Source: Actinomycetota bacterium (GTDB lineage: Bacteria; Actinomycetota; Actinomycetes; Nanopelagicales; Nanopelagicaceae). Taken from it: a stretch of 7,448 bases of DNA. Numbering within the stretch: position 1 is the stretch's first letter; each line of letters begins with the position of its first letter. Of this stretch, positions 1-6,492 are shown in pieces. Position numbers and translations under genes: made by a program. The notes beneath the pieces were generated by a model. That model did no database searches and was not told where the DNA came from. It worked only from the letters and a program-made list of their open reading frames with translations. The stretch spans positions 1-7,448 of the forward strand of contig CANKCX010000029.1 of assembly GCA_947480375.1 (NCBI GenBank). The letters run 5' to 3'.

Positions 1-4
1 AGAA

Positions 5-28
5 ACCCCTCAGTTTCCACTGAGGGGT
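5..28 (-). terminator. Intrinsic terminator / attenuator hairpin of the ilv leader
   Basis: On the minus strand ACCCCTCAGT (28-19) pairs perfectly with ACTGAGGGGT (14-5), giving a 10-bp GC-rich stem closed by a GGAA loop (18-15, GNRA type). The next bases are T-rich: TTTCT at 5-1, with the T-tract overlapping the stem end and continuing out of the window. It lies 21 nt after the stop codon of a Val/Ile-rich leader ORF, so it is read as the attenuator of the operon beyond base 1 rather than as the end of ilvD. Read on the plus strand the same stem is followed by AGCAC, not a T-tract, so it is directional. The structure is seen directly; its regulated read-through is inferred. Confidence 0.85.
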
Positions 29-67
29 AGCACACGAACTAGTTATTCACTAGAGCGTGCGCTCACC
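26..67 (-). promoter_or_regulatory. Leader hairpin, candidate antiterminator of the ilv attenuator
   Basis: On the minus strand GCGCACG (62-56), within the last leader codons, pairs with CGTGTGC (36-30) with one G-U. An inner stem CTAGT (53-49) / ACTAG (43-39) extends it across a 2x2 internal loop. The outer stem can continue through A63-T29 and, with G64 bulged, GGT (67-65) to ACC (28-26). Those last pairs use the base of the terminator stem (28-26), so the extended form competes with termination. A ribosome finishing the peptide would cover the 5' arm and favour the terminator; a ribosome stalled at the Val/Ile codons would leave most of it free. The pairing is seen; the switching is inference without an energy calculation. 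Confidence 0.5.
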
Positions 68-88
68 AATTACCACGACTGAAGTCAT
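50..88 (-). CDS. Branched-chain amino-acid attenuation leader peptide (ilv operon leader)
   Basis: A 12-codon ORF reads ATG ACT TCA GTC GTG GTA ATT GGT GAG CGC ACG CTC TAG, giving MTSVVVIGERTL. Five of the 12 residues are branched-chain, with the run Val-Val-Val-Ile at positions 4-7 using three different Val codons. Its end lies inside a hairpin arm, and an intrinsic terminator follows 21 nt later, the classical layout for ribosome-stalling attenuation of ilv operons. Stalling at uncharged Val- or Ile-tRNA would let RNA polymerase pass the terminator. A sigma70-like promoter is placed so that the transcript would begin at this ATG. A longer in-frame reading from ATG at 115-113 (9 codons upstream) is possible but would need a different promoter. 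A GGGGGAG stretch at 104-98 could act as ribosome-binding site only on a longer transcript. The controlled genes, probably ilvB-ilvN-ilvC, lie outside the window. Confidence 0.78.
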   Translation of the reverse strand: MTSVVVIGERTL

Positions 89-94
89 GCCTGA

Positions 95-123
95 ATTCTC
101 CCCCGTCACGCGCATTTGGTCAA
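95..123 (-). promoter_or_regulatory. Sigma70-like promoter of the ilv leader, probably leaderless
   Basis: A -35 element TTGACC (123-118, five of six consensus bases) is separated by exactly 17 bp from a -10 element GAGAAT (100-95, four of six). The -10 ends 6 nt before the leader ATG at 88, which would place the first transcribed base on or beside the A of the start codon. Leader peptide formation without a ribosome-binding site has been described for ilvBNC of Corynebacterium glutamicum, so such an arrangement has precedent. This promoter would make the downstream ilv operon independent of ilvD read-through. Confidence 0.6.
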
Positions 124-141
124 CCCCTAAGTTAGGAATCT

Positions 142-164
142 CACTATTTAGAATCTAAAAAGTA
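142..164. repeat. AT-rich imperfect inverted repeat after ilvD
   Basis: On the minus strand the arms TACTTTTTAG (164-155) and CTAAATAGTG (151-142) pair around a 3-nt loop, with one T-T mismatch and one terminal G-T pair. It begins 7 nt after the ilvD stop. It is too AT-rich and lacks a following T-tract, so it is not a convincing terminator. It could be an mRNA 3'-end structure or a binding site just upstream of the ilv leader promoter. No protein can be assigned. Confidence 0.35.
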
Positions 165-170
165 GAAGGC

Positions 171-1847
171 TTAACCGCAGACCGCGCCTTTAGATGCCGA
201 TCCCACGACCTTTGAATATTTGGCCAAGACCCCGCGCTTATATTTATGTGGAATTGGTTTGAAATTCTTGCGACGTTCTGCCAGTTCGGCTTCATCAACT
301 AGAAGATCTAAGGTGCGCGCAATTGTGTCAATGCGAATTAAATCGCCATCTTTAATAAATGCAATTGGTCCACCATCGACAGCTTCAGGTGCAACATGGC
401 CAACACATAGACCGGTGCTTCCACCACTAAAACGTCCATCAGTAAGCAACAACGTTGTCTTACCAAGTCCTGCACCTTTTATCGCGCCGGTGATCATCAA
501 CATTTCGCGCATACCTGGTCCACCCTTTGGACCTTCGTAACGAATAACAACAACATCGCCAGCTTTAATTGTTCCGTTTTCTAAAGCTTCCATTGCTGCT
601 TGTTCGCGTTCGAAAACCCGAGCTGGTCCTTCAAATTTTTCAACACCAATTCCTGCTGTCTTACAAACTGCACCTTCTGGCGCAAGTGATCCACCAAGAA
701 TTGTTATGCCGACAGCGGTAGAAAGTGGTGACTTGATTGCATGCAATACATCGCCATCTGGATCTAGCGGAGTTATATCCGCCAAGTTTTCTGCCATGGT
801 CTTACCAGTAACTGTTAGGCAATCTCCGTGCAGCAAGCCTGCATCAAGAAGTGCGCGAAGTACTACTGGAATTCCACCAACGCGATCAATATCGGTCATT
901 ACATATTTTCCGAAAGGCTTTAGATCTCCGAGTAGTGGAACCTTCGAGCCAATGCGATGGAAATCTTCAAGAGTTAAATCAACTTCTGCTTCATTAGCGA
1001 TTGCAAGCAGGTGAAGTACGGCATTGGTTGAACCACCCAGCGCCATAACAACTGTGATTGCATTTTCAAAGGCTTTCTTCGTCAAGATCTGGCGAGTTGT
1101 GATTCCTTTGCGAATTAATTCAACAACTGCAGCACCTGCTTTAACTGCGTAATCATCGCGACGACGATCAACTGCAGCAGGAGATGCAGAACCTGGAAGT
1201 GAAAGTCCGATCGCTTCGCCTACGGCTGCCATTGTGTTTGCGGTGTACATGCCGCCACAAGCACCTTCACCCGGGCAAATAGCGCGTTCAATTTTATCTA
1301 CTTGCTCTTGTGAAATAAGTCCGCGAGCACATGCACCAACAGCTTCGAAAGCATCAATGATTGTCACATCTTTACCATCAACTGAACCAGCAAGAGTTGT
1401 TCCGGCATAAACAAATACTGAAGCTACATCGATACGTGCAGCTGCCATCATCATTCCCGGAAGTGATTTATCGCAACCAGCAAATGTAACCATTCCATCT
1501 AGTCGTTCGGCTTGCATAACAGTTTCAACTGAATCTGCAATAACTTCACGCGAAACTAATGAGAAGTGCATTCCTTCGTGGCCCATTGAAATTCCATCTG
1601 AAACAGAGATGGTTCCAAATTGCATTGGGAATCCACCGGCTTCAATTACGCCCTTGCGTGATGCTTTAGCCAATCGATCAAGCGAGAGATTGCAAGGTGT
1701 GATTTCATTCCAAGAAGATGCAATACCAATTTGTGGCTTGACCCAATCGTCATCGCCCATTCCAACTGCACGTAACATGCCACGTGCTGGTGCGCGTTCC
1801 ATGCCATCAGTAACAAGACCGGAACGAGGCTTCATGGAATTACTCAT
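171..1847 (-). CDS. ilvD: Dihydroxy-acid dehydratase
   Basis: IlvD removes water from 2,3-dihydroxyisovalerate and 2,3-dihydroxy-3-methylvalerate to give the keto acids that become valine, leucine and isoleucine; it is a cytosolic Fe-S, Mg-dependent enzyme. The 558 residues match the family's shorter bacterial members. Three cysteines sit in conserved contexts expected for the cluster: Cys52 (TPCN), Cys125 (GCDK) and Cys197 (GACGG). Lys127 beside Cys125 is in the metal-site motif CDKSLPG, and the second family signature [12 protein letters not shown] (about 466-477) carries the probable catalytic serine at 474. The product is intact. It starts 9 nt after the gatB stop, and AGGA (1858-1855) overlapping that stop is a suitable ribosome-binding site, 7 nt from the ATG, so the gene is probably translated from the gat transcript. 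Met5 is an alternative start. The ilv-type leader immediately downstream supports the pathway assignment. Confidence 0.97.
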   Translation of the reverse strand: MSNSMKPRSGLVTDGMERAPARGMLRAVGMGDDDWVKPQIGIASSWNEITPCNLSLDRLAKASRKGVIEAGGFPMQFGTISVSDGISMGHEGMHFSLVSREVIADSVETVMQAERLDGMVTFAGCDKSLPGMMMAAARIDVASVFVYAGTTLAGSVDGKDVTIIDAFEAVGACARGLISQEQVDKIERAICPGEGACGGMYTANTMAAVGEAIGLSLPGSASPAAVDRRRDDYAVKAGAAVVELIRKGITTRQILTKKAFENAITVVMALGGSTNAVLHLLAIANEAEVDLTLEDFHRIGSKVPLLGDLKPFGKYVMTDIDRVGGIPVVLRALLDAGLLHGDCLTVTGKTMAENLADITPLDPDGDVLHAIKSPLSTAVGITILGGSLAPEGAVCKTAGIGVEKFEGPARVFEREQAAMEALENGTIKAGDVVVIRYEGPKGGPGMREMLMITGAIKGAGLGKTTLLLTDGRFSGGSTGLCVGHVAPEAVDGGPIAFIKDGDLIRIDTIARTLDLLVDEAELAERRKNFKPIPHKYKRGVLAKYSKVVGSASKGAVCG

Positions 1848-1854
1848 TTGATAT

Positions 1855-1858
1855 TCCT
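1855..1858 (-). promoter_or_regulatory. Ribosome-binding site of ilvD overlapping the gatB stop
   Basis: AGGA at 1858-1855 shares three bases with the gatB stop codon TAG (1859-1857) and lies 7 nt before the ilvD ATG. Ribosomes ending gatB would pass directly over it, which suggests termination-reinitiation coupling. The -10-like geometry seen at gatC and proA is imperfect here (TAGGAA instead of TAnnnT), supporting ilvD as an internal operon gene rather than one with its own start. Confidence 0.6.
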
Positions 1859-3356
1859 ATCCTTGACCTAGGTGCTTCAATAATAATTCACGAACCTTCG
1901 CTGCATCAGCTTGGCCGCCGGTCGCCTTCATGACAGCGCCAATCAATGCACCCGCAGCTGGAATATTTCCACCACGGATTCGTTCCGCAGTATCAGGCTG
2001 GGCCGCAATTGCAGCTTCGATTGCAACCATAAGTGCAGAATCATCTGATACAACTTTCAAGCCGCGCTTTTCAATTACTTGCTTAGGCGAACCTTCGCCA
2101 TTTACAACACCTTCAACAACTTGGCGTGCCAATTTATCTGTCAGATCTCCACTGGTTATTAGCGCAATAATTTCAGCAACAAATGCAGTTGTAATTAATG
2201 AAGTTGGGGCAACTTCTTTCTCGTTTGCAAGACGTGAGATTTCACCAAGCCACCAAGTACGGGCACGAGTTGGTTCGGCGCCAAGTTTGATTGTCTCTTC
2301 AACAACATCAACAAGTTCGGCATTGATAAGTGAATTCATCTCTGAATCAGGAACGTTCCACTCTTTCTGCAAACGCTTGCGACGATCTGCCGGATTTTCT
2401 GGCAATTTAGCTCGAAGTTCTTCAATCCATTTTGCATCAGGAGTCACTGGAACCAAATCTGGTTCTGGGAAATAACGATAATCCTCGGCTTGTTCTTTCG
2501 AACGACCTGGACGAGTCAAACCACTCTCTTCCAAGAAGTGACGAGTCTCTTGAATAATGCGTTCGCCAGCTTCTAAGCGATTTGCTTGGCGTTCAATTTC
2601 GCCAGTAAGTGCACGTTCAACAGAACGCAATGAATTTACATTCTTAGTTTCACTTCGGGTGCCGAGTAAACCACTTCCGATTGGGGCGAGTGAAACGTTG
2701 GCATCACAACGAAGTGATCCCTGTTCCATCTTTACATCGCTTACGCCAAGTGAACGAAGGATGTCGCGAAGTTGGGTTACATATGCCCGAGCAACTTGAG
2801 GCGCATACTTTCCAGTTCCCGGAATAATTCTGGTTACGATTTCTACAAGTGGAATTCCGGCACGGTTGTAGTCAAGCAATGAATATTCGGCCCCATGAAT
2901 TCGCCCAGTTGAACCACCGACGTGAAGTGATTTACCAGTGTCCTCTTCCATATGAACACGTTCGATATCAACTCGGAAAACCTTTGGACCTTCATCGGTT
3001 TCGATTTCGACATCTAGATATCCATCAACACAAATAGGTTCGTCGTACTGTGATGTCTGGAAATTCTTTGGCATATCAGGATAGAAATAATTCTTACGAG
3101 CAAAGCGGCTATATGGCGCGATTGAACAGTTAAGGGCGAGACCAATAAGTATTGTGCTTTCGATCGCTTTCCCATTCACAACAGGAAGCGCACCTGGAAG
3201 ACCGAGACATACCGGACAGGTTTGAGTATTTGGTTCGGCTCCGAATTCAGTTGCACATGAACAGAACATCTTGGAATTTGTATTTAATTCAACGTGAACT
3301 TCCAAGCCAAGTGTTGGCTCGTATTTTTCGGTTGCACCTTTGTAATCAAGGGTCAT
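1857..3356 (-). CDS. gatB: Aspartyl/glutamyl-tRNA amidotransferase subunit B
   Basis: GatB is the tRNA-binding and kinase subunit of GatCAB. It phosphorylates Glu or Asp on misacylated tRNA(Gln) or tRNA(Asn) so that ammonia from GatA can convert it to Gln or Asn. The 499-residue protein begins with the conserved [13 protein letters not shown] block, followed by a likely zinc site of Cys32, Cys34, Cys47 and Cys50. HMEEDTGKS (135-143) belongs to the catalytic centre, and the family signature [16 protein letters not shown] lies at about 160-175. The C-terminal part (about 350-499) has the helical YqeY-like tail, ending in a stretch with [13 protein letters not shown]. The ATG overlaps the gatA TGA by 4 bp (ATGA), and GGTG lies 5 nt upstream as a weak ribosome-binding site. 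Its presence implies that the organism uses transamidation for Gln-tRNA and/or Asn-tRNA. No defect is visible. Confidence 0.97.
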   Translation of the reverse strand: MTLDYKGATEKYEPTLGLEVHVELNTNSKMFCSCATEFGAEPNTQTCPVCLGLPGALPVVNGKAIESTILIGLALNCSIAPYSRFARKNYFYPDMPKNFQTSQYDEPICVDGYLDVEIETDEGPKVFRVDIERVHMEEDTGKSLHVGGSTGRIHGAEYSLLDYNRAGIPLVEIVTRIIPGTGKYAPQVARAYVTQLRDILRSLGVSDVKMEQGSLRCDANVSLAPIGSGLLGTRSETKNVNSLRSVERALTGEIERQANRLEAGERIIQETRHFLEESGLTRPGRSKEQAEDYRYFPEPDLVPVTPDAKWIEELRAKLPENPADRRKRLQKEWNVPDSEMNSLINAELVDVVEETIKLGAEPTRARTWWLGEISRLANEKEVAPTSLITTAFVAEIIALITSGDLTDKLARQVVEGVVNGEGSPKQVIEKRGLKVVSDDSALMVAIEAAIAAQPDTAERIRGGNIPAAGALIGAVMKATGGQADAAKVRELLLKHLGQG

Positions 3357-4855
3357 TTTTGCACCATCAAATCTGGGGCGTTCGAAAGAATTGGCTTACC
3401 CCACTTTGAAAGCAGTGCAGCTTCCAAGGTGCCACCAACGCGATAAAAACGATCGTCTTGCATAAGTGGCGCCATGATTTGTAAGCCAACAGGTAAGCCG
3501 TCTTCTTCGGCAAGACCAACCGGAAGACTCATTCCACCAATACCAGCCATATTTACTGGGATAGTAGCGATATCACTTAGGTACATTGCAACTGGATCGT
3601 TGCTCTTCTCGCCAATCTTGAATGCTGTTGTTGGCGTTACTGGTGATACCAAAACATCTGCTTTCGCAAAGGCTTTTTCGAAATCTTGTTTAACTAATGT
3701 GCGAACTTTTTGCGCAGATCCGTAATAAGCATCGTAATAACCAGAAGAAAGTGCATAAGTTCCAAGAATGATTCGGCGTTTCACTTCGCTACCAAATCCA
3801 GCTTCGCGGGTCGCACTCATAACTTCTTCGGCGCCTTTACTTCCGTCATCGCCAACGCGTAATCCATATCGCATTGAATCAAAGCGGGCCAGGTTTGATG
3901 ATGCTTCTGATGGTGCAATTAAGTAATAGGCAGCAAGAGCGTATTCAAAATTAGGGCAGGAAACTTCAACAATTTCAGCACCAGCAGCAACAAGAAGTTC
4001 GAGAGACTCGTTAATTCGTGCACTTACTCCTGCTTGAAAACCAGAACCACTTAACTCTTTGATAACACCAATCTTCATTCCTTTAACATCAAGCTTCTTC
4101 GCAGCTGCAACAACTTGTGGAACCGGTGCATTGATACTTGTTGAATCTCTTTCATCATGTCCGGCAATAACTTCGTGAAGCAGCGCAGTATCTAAAACGG
4201 TTCGACCAAATGGTCCAACTTGATCAAGGCTTGAAGAATAAGCAATAACGCCATAGCGAGAAACACCGCCGTAAGTTGGTTTCACACCGACGATTCCGGT
4301 CAAAGCAGCAGGTTGGCGAATTGATCCGCCGGTATCAGTACCAATTGCTAGTGGCGCTTCGAAAGCAGAAACTGCTGCTGCAGATCCTCCACTTGAACCA
4401 CCTGGTGTTCGAGTTAAATCCCAAGGGTTTTGTGTTGTGCCATAAGCAGAATTTTCAGTTGATGAACCCATTGCGAATTCATCCATATTAGTTTTACCAA
4501 GGATTACAACACCTGCAGCTTTTAACTTTGCGACAACTGTTGAGTCGTATGGTGGACGCCAGCCTTCAAGAATCTTTGAACCCGCAGTAGTTGGGATTCC
4601 TTTCTGCGCCAAAATATCTTTTACTGCAATTGGAACACCAGCAAGTGGTGCGAGTTTTTCGCCAGCTGCGCGCTTTGCATCGATAGCTTCGGCTTGTGCA
4701 ATTGCACCTTCGGAATCGACATGTAGGAAAGCGTGAATCTTGCCATCGACAGCAGAAATACGATCAAGATGTTGCTTAGTTAATTCGACTGAAGAGATCT
4801 CTTTTGTAGCAAGTGCGCTGGCCATCTCGGCAGCGGTTGAATGAATATTTGTCAT
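3353..4855 (-). CDS. gatA: Aspartyl/glutamyl-tRNA amidotransferase subunit A
   Basis: GatA is the glutaminase subunit of GatCAB; it releases ammonia from glutamine or asparagine and channels it to GatB. The 500-residue protein has the amidase-signature core: Lys79 in GVPIAVKD, the GGSSGGS loop (152-158) with the cis-serine at 154 or 155, and the nucleophile Ser178 in [12 protein letters not shown]. These positions match the Lys-Ser-Ser triad numbering known from other bacterial GatA proteins. The start overlaps the gatC stop by 4 bp and its own stop overlaps gatB in the same way, pointing to 1:1:1 coupled synthesis of the complex. GGTGA a few bases before the ATG is the probable ribosome-binding site. 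Amidases of other substrates share the fold, but the gatC-gatB neighbours settle the identity. Confidence 0.97.
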   Translation of the reverse strand: MTNIHSTAAEMASALATKEISSVELTKQHLDRISAVDGKIHAFLHVDSEGAIAQAEAIDAKRAAGEKLAPLAGVPIAVKDILAQKGIPTTAGSKILEGWRPPYDSTVVAKLKAAGVVILGKTNMDEFAMGSSTENSAYGTTQNPWDLTRTPGGSSGGSAAAVSAFEAPLAIGTDTGGSIRQPAALTGIVGVKPTYGGVSRYGVIAYSSSLDQVGPFGRTVLDTALLHEVIAGHDERDSTSINAPVPQVVAAAKKLDVKGMKIGVIKELSGSGFQAGVSARINESLELLVAAGAEIVEVSCPNFEYALAAYYLIAPSEASSNLARFDSMRYGLRVGDDGSKGAEEVMSATREAGFGSEVKRRIILGTYALSSGYYDAYYGSAQKVRTLVKQDFEKAFAKADVLVSPVTPTTAFKIGEKSNDPVAMYLSDIATIPVNMAGIGGMSLPVGLAEEDGLPVGLQIMAPLMQDDRFYRVGGTLEAALLSKWGKPILSNAPDLMVQK

Positions 4856-5148
4856 TCTTCACCAAGAATTTGTGGAACTTTAAAACGATCTTCAGCCTTG
4901 GCTGGTGCGCCTGAAAGGGCCTCTTCATTTGTAAGACTTGGCTTAACTACATCATCGCGAAATACATTTGACATTGAAAGTGGATGAGATGTCGGAGCAA
5001 TATCTGCAGTAGCAACTTCTTGCACTCGCTTAACCGCGCCCAAGATTTGATCAAGTTCGGTGGCCATGTGATCAAGTTCGTCTGGAGTCATTTCGACTCG
5101 TGCGAGCTTTGCTAGGTGTGCGACATCATCACGAGAAATTGCGGCCAT
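4852..5148 (-). CDS. gatC: Aspartyl/glutamyl-tRNA amidotransferase subunit C
   Basis: GatC is the small belt subunit that wraps GatA and stabilises its contact with GatB. The 98-residue length is typical. Conserved segments are visible in order: [17 protein letters not shown] (about 9-25), the helix with [12 protein letters not shown] (32-43), [11 protein letters not shown] (58-68) and the C-terminal [11 protein letters not shown]. It is first in the gat cluster, 43 nt after proA. The ATG at 5148 is preceded at the leaderless distance by TAAGGT (5160-5155). The AAGG within that element could also serve as a ribosome-binding site if the message starts at proA. gatC may therefore be transcribed both from proA read-through and from its own start. 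Confidence 0.95.
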   Translation of the reverse strand: MAAISRDDVAHLAKLARVEMTPDELDHMATELDQILGAVKRVQEVATADIAPTSHPLSMSNVFRDDVVKPSLTNEEALSGAPAKAEDRFKVPQILGEE

Positions 5149-5154
5149 AGTCGA

Positions 5155-5160
5155 ACCTTA
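5155..5160 (-). promoter_or_regulatory. Candidate -10 element of gatC, overlapping a Shine-Dalgarno-like AAGG
   Basis: TAAGGT ends 6 nt before the gatC ATG, so transcription would begin at the start codon. It fits the actinobacterial TAnnnT -10 pattern. No good -35 hexamer is visible 16-18 bp upstream. The same bases contain AAGG, 8 nt from the ATG, which would act as a ribosome-binding site on a longer proA-gat message. The two readings are not exclusive. Confidence 0.45.
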
Positions 5161-5191
5161 TCGCGAGGAAGTGGGTACTAATAAATTGAAG

Positions 5192-6460
5192 TTATGCGCG
5201 GATTTGGCCAGAGCCAGTAACAATCCAAGTTGTTGTGGTCATTTGTTCAAGACCCATTGGGCCACGGGCATGAAGCTTCTGATTCGAGATCCCGATTTCG
5301 GCGCCAAACCCCATCTGTTCGCCATCGGTAAATCGAGTAGATGCATTAACCATCACTGCTGCGCAATCACTCAAGGCGATGAATTTCGCTGCATTTGCTT
5401 CGGATTCCGTAACAATGGCTTCAGTATGTTTGGTTCCATATTTAGCGATGTGATCAGATGCCGCTAATAAATTCGGAACAACTGCCACATTCATTTCTAG
5501 AGAGTTATATTCGGTTGACCAGTTGCTCTCTTGGGCTTTCGACACATCAATATTATTTGCGGCGGCAATTGCGGCAACAGCAGAGTCAACATTTAATTTA
5601 ACCTTTGCATCTTGCAGGGCGGCAAGTGCGCTTGGCAAGAATTTTGCGGCAACGCTCTCGTGTACCAAAAGCGTTTCGGCTGCATTGCAAACACTTGGTC
5701 GATGAGTCTTTGAATTCAAAACAATTGGAAGCGCTTTGGCTAAATCTGCATCAGAATCTACATAAACGTGACAGACGCCAGCGCCAGTTTCGATTGTTGG
5801 CACAGTCGAATCATCGACAACAGTTCTAATTAGCGCCGCACTTCCCCGCGGAATTACTAAATCAACTTTGCCCCGAGCATGTAATAGCGCCGCAACTGTA
5901 GAGCGATCATTTGAAGGAACTAATTGGATAACTTCTGGCGAAATATTTGTCTTGGCCAAGGCGCGACGCATTACATTCACTAAGACTTCATTACTCTTTG
6001 CGGCACTTGATGAACCGCGAAGTAGGGCCGCATTTCCAGACATCAATAGAATCACGGCAGCATCGACAGTTACATTTGGACGAGCTTCGTAAACCATTCC
6101 AACGACGCCAAATGGAACCGAGATTTGTTTTAGATGAAGTCCATTTTCTAAAGTACTTTCGCGCAAAGTTTTTCCAAGTGGACTGGGCAGCTTTGAAACT
6201 TGTCGGGTTCCATCTGCCATTCCATGAACTCGCGCAGCAGTTAGTAGTAATCGATCTTGCATGGATTCAGCCATGCCTTCACTCTTCGCATTCGTCATAT
6301 CTTGGGCATTTGCCGCCAAAATTTCGACTTCACTTGCGCTTAATTCATCAGCAATCCGCGATAAAGCTTCAACCCGATCGCTATCACTTGCTGCAATTAA
6401 GGTGCGCGCAGCCAACCGAGCTTTTTCAGCTAGTTCATTAATAATCGCGGTGGCTTCCAT
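5192..6460 (-). CDS. proA: Gamma-glutamyl phosphate reductase (glutamate-5-semialdehyde dehydrogenase)
   Basis: ProA reduces gamma-glutamyl phosphate with NADPH to glutamate-5-semialdehyde, the second step of proline synthesis; it is a cytosolic enzyme of the aldehyde-dehydrogenase fold. The 422 residues are the usual length. GVVGMVYEARPNVTVDAA (118-135) and the LLRGSSSA loop (146-153) belong to the cofactor-binding domain. Cys258 in HRPSVCNAAETLL is the catalytic thiol. The family signature lies in ASDHIAKYGTKHTEAIVT (334-351), and the C-terminus has the conserved GFGAEIGISNQKLHARGPMG block. The usual partner proB is not adjacent: the upstream neighbour is a divergent hydrolase, and gatC follows 43 nt downstream with no terminator visible. 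The ATG at 6460 lies 6 nt after TAGGCT. AGGA is only 2 nt from the ATG, too close for a normal ribosome-binding site, which favours leaderless translation. Confidence 0.97.
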   Translation of the reverse strand: MEATAIINELAEKARLAARTLIAASDSDRVEALSRIADELSASEVEILAANAQDMTNAKSEGMAESMQDRLLLTAARVHGMADGTRQVSKLPSPLGKTLRESTLENGLHLKQISVPFGVVGMVYEARPNVTVDAAVILLMSGNAALLRGSSSAAKSNEVLVNVMRRALAKTNISPEVIQLVPSNDRSTVAALLHARGKVDLVIPRGSAALIRTVVDDSTVPTIETGAGVCHVYVDSDADLAKALPIVLNSKTHRPSVCNAAETLLVHESVAAKFLPSALAALQDAKVKLNVDSAVAAIAAANNIDVSKAQESNWSTEYNSLEMNVAVVPNLLAASDHIAKYGTKHTEAIVTESEANAAKFIALSDCAAVMVNASTRFTDGEQMGFGAEIGISNQKLHARGPMGLEQMTTTTWIVTGSGQIRA

Positions 6461-6466
6461 GTTCCT

Positions 6467-6472
6467 AGCCTA
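6467..6472 (-). promoter_or_regulatory. Candidate -10 element of proA (leaderless)
   Basis: TAGGCT on the minus strand fits TAnnnT and is followed by 6 nt and then the proA ATG. The whole gap to the divergent gene is only 32 bp, so the promoter has to sit here or within the neighbouring coding sequence. No clear -35 hexamer is seen; the expected place (about 6490-6495) overlaps the start codon of the divergent hydrolase. Confidence 0.45.
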
Positions 6473-6480
6473 GAGCCTTC

Positions 6481-6486
6481 TACCCT
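6481..6486 (+). promoter_or_regulatory. Candidate -10 element of the divergent hydrolase (leaderless)
   Basis: TACCCT fits TAnnnT and lies 6 nt before the ATG at 6493. The bases between (TCTCTC) contain no Shine-Dalgarno sequence, so leaderless translation is the simplest reading. The expected -35 position (about 6458-6463) falls on the proA start codon and holds no recognisable hexamer. Confidence 0.42.
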
Positions 6487-6492
6487 TCTCTC

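Noticed and set aside
113..115. In-frame upstream ATG extending the leader peptide to 21 residues
   Set aside because: It lies inside the promoter spacer, and no TAnnnT or ribosome-binding site is found at a useful distance upstream. The 12-residue form fits the promoter better, though the longer one is not excluded.
142..164. Intrinsic terminator for ilvD
   Set aside because: The stem is AT-rich with a mismatch, and the bases after it on the minus strand (AGATTCC) are not a T-tract. It is kept only as an inverted repeat.
1930..2475. 181-codon plus-strand open frame
   Set aside because: It lies opposite gatB, whose frame is a clear family match over its whole length. The plus-strand translation is Ser/Thr/Arg-rich with no recognisable domain, typical of an antisense shadow.
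5149..5191. Terminator or hidden small gene between proA and gatC
   Set aside because: No stable inverted repeat or T-tract is visible in the 43 bp, and there is no room for a gene.
5947..6441. 164-codon plus-strand open frame inside proA
   Set aside because: It is antisense to the conserved N-terminal half of proA, and its translation is rich in His, Arg, Leu and Gln with no domain. It is a shadow frame.
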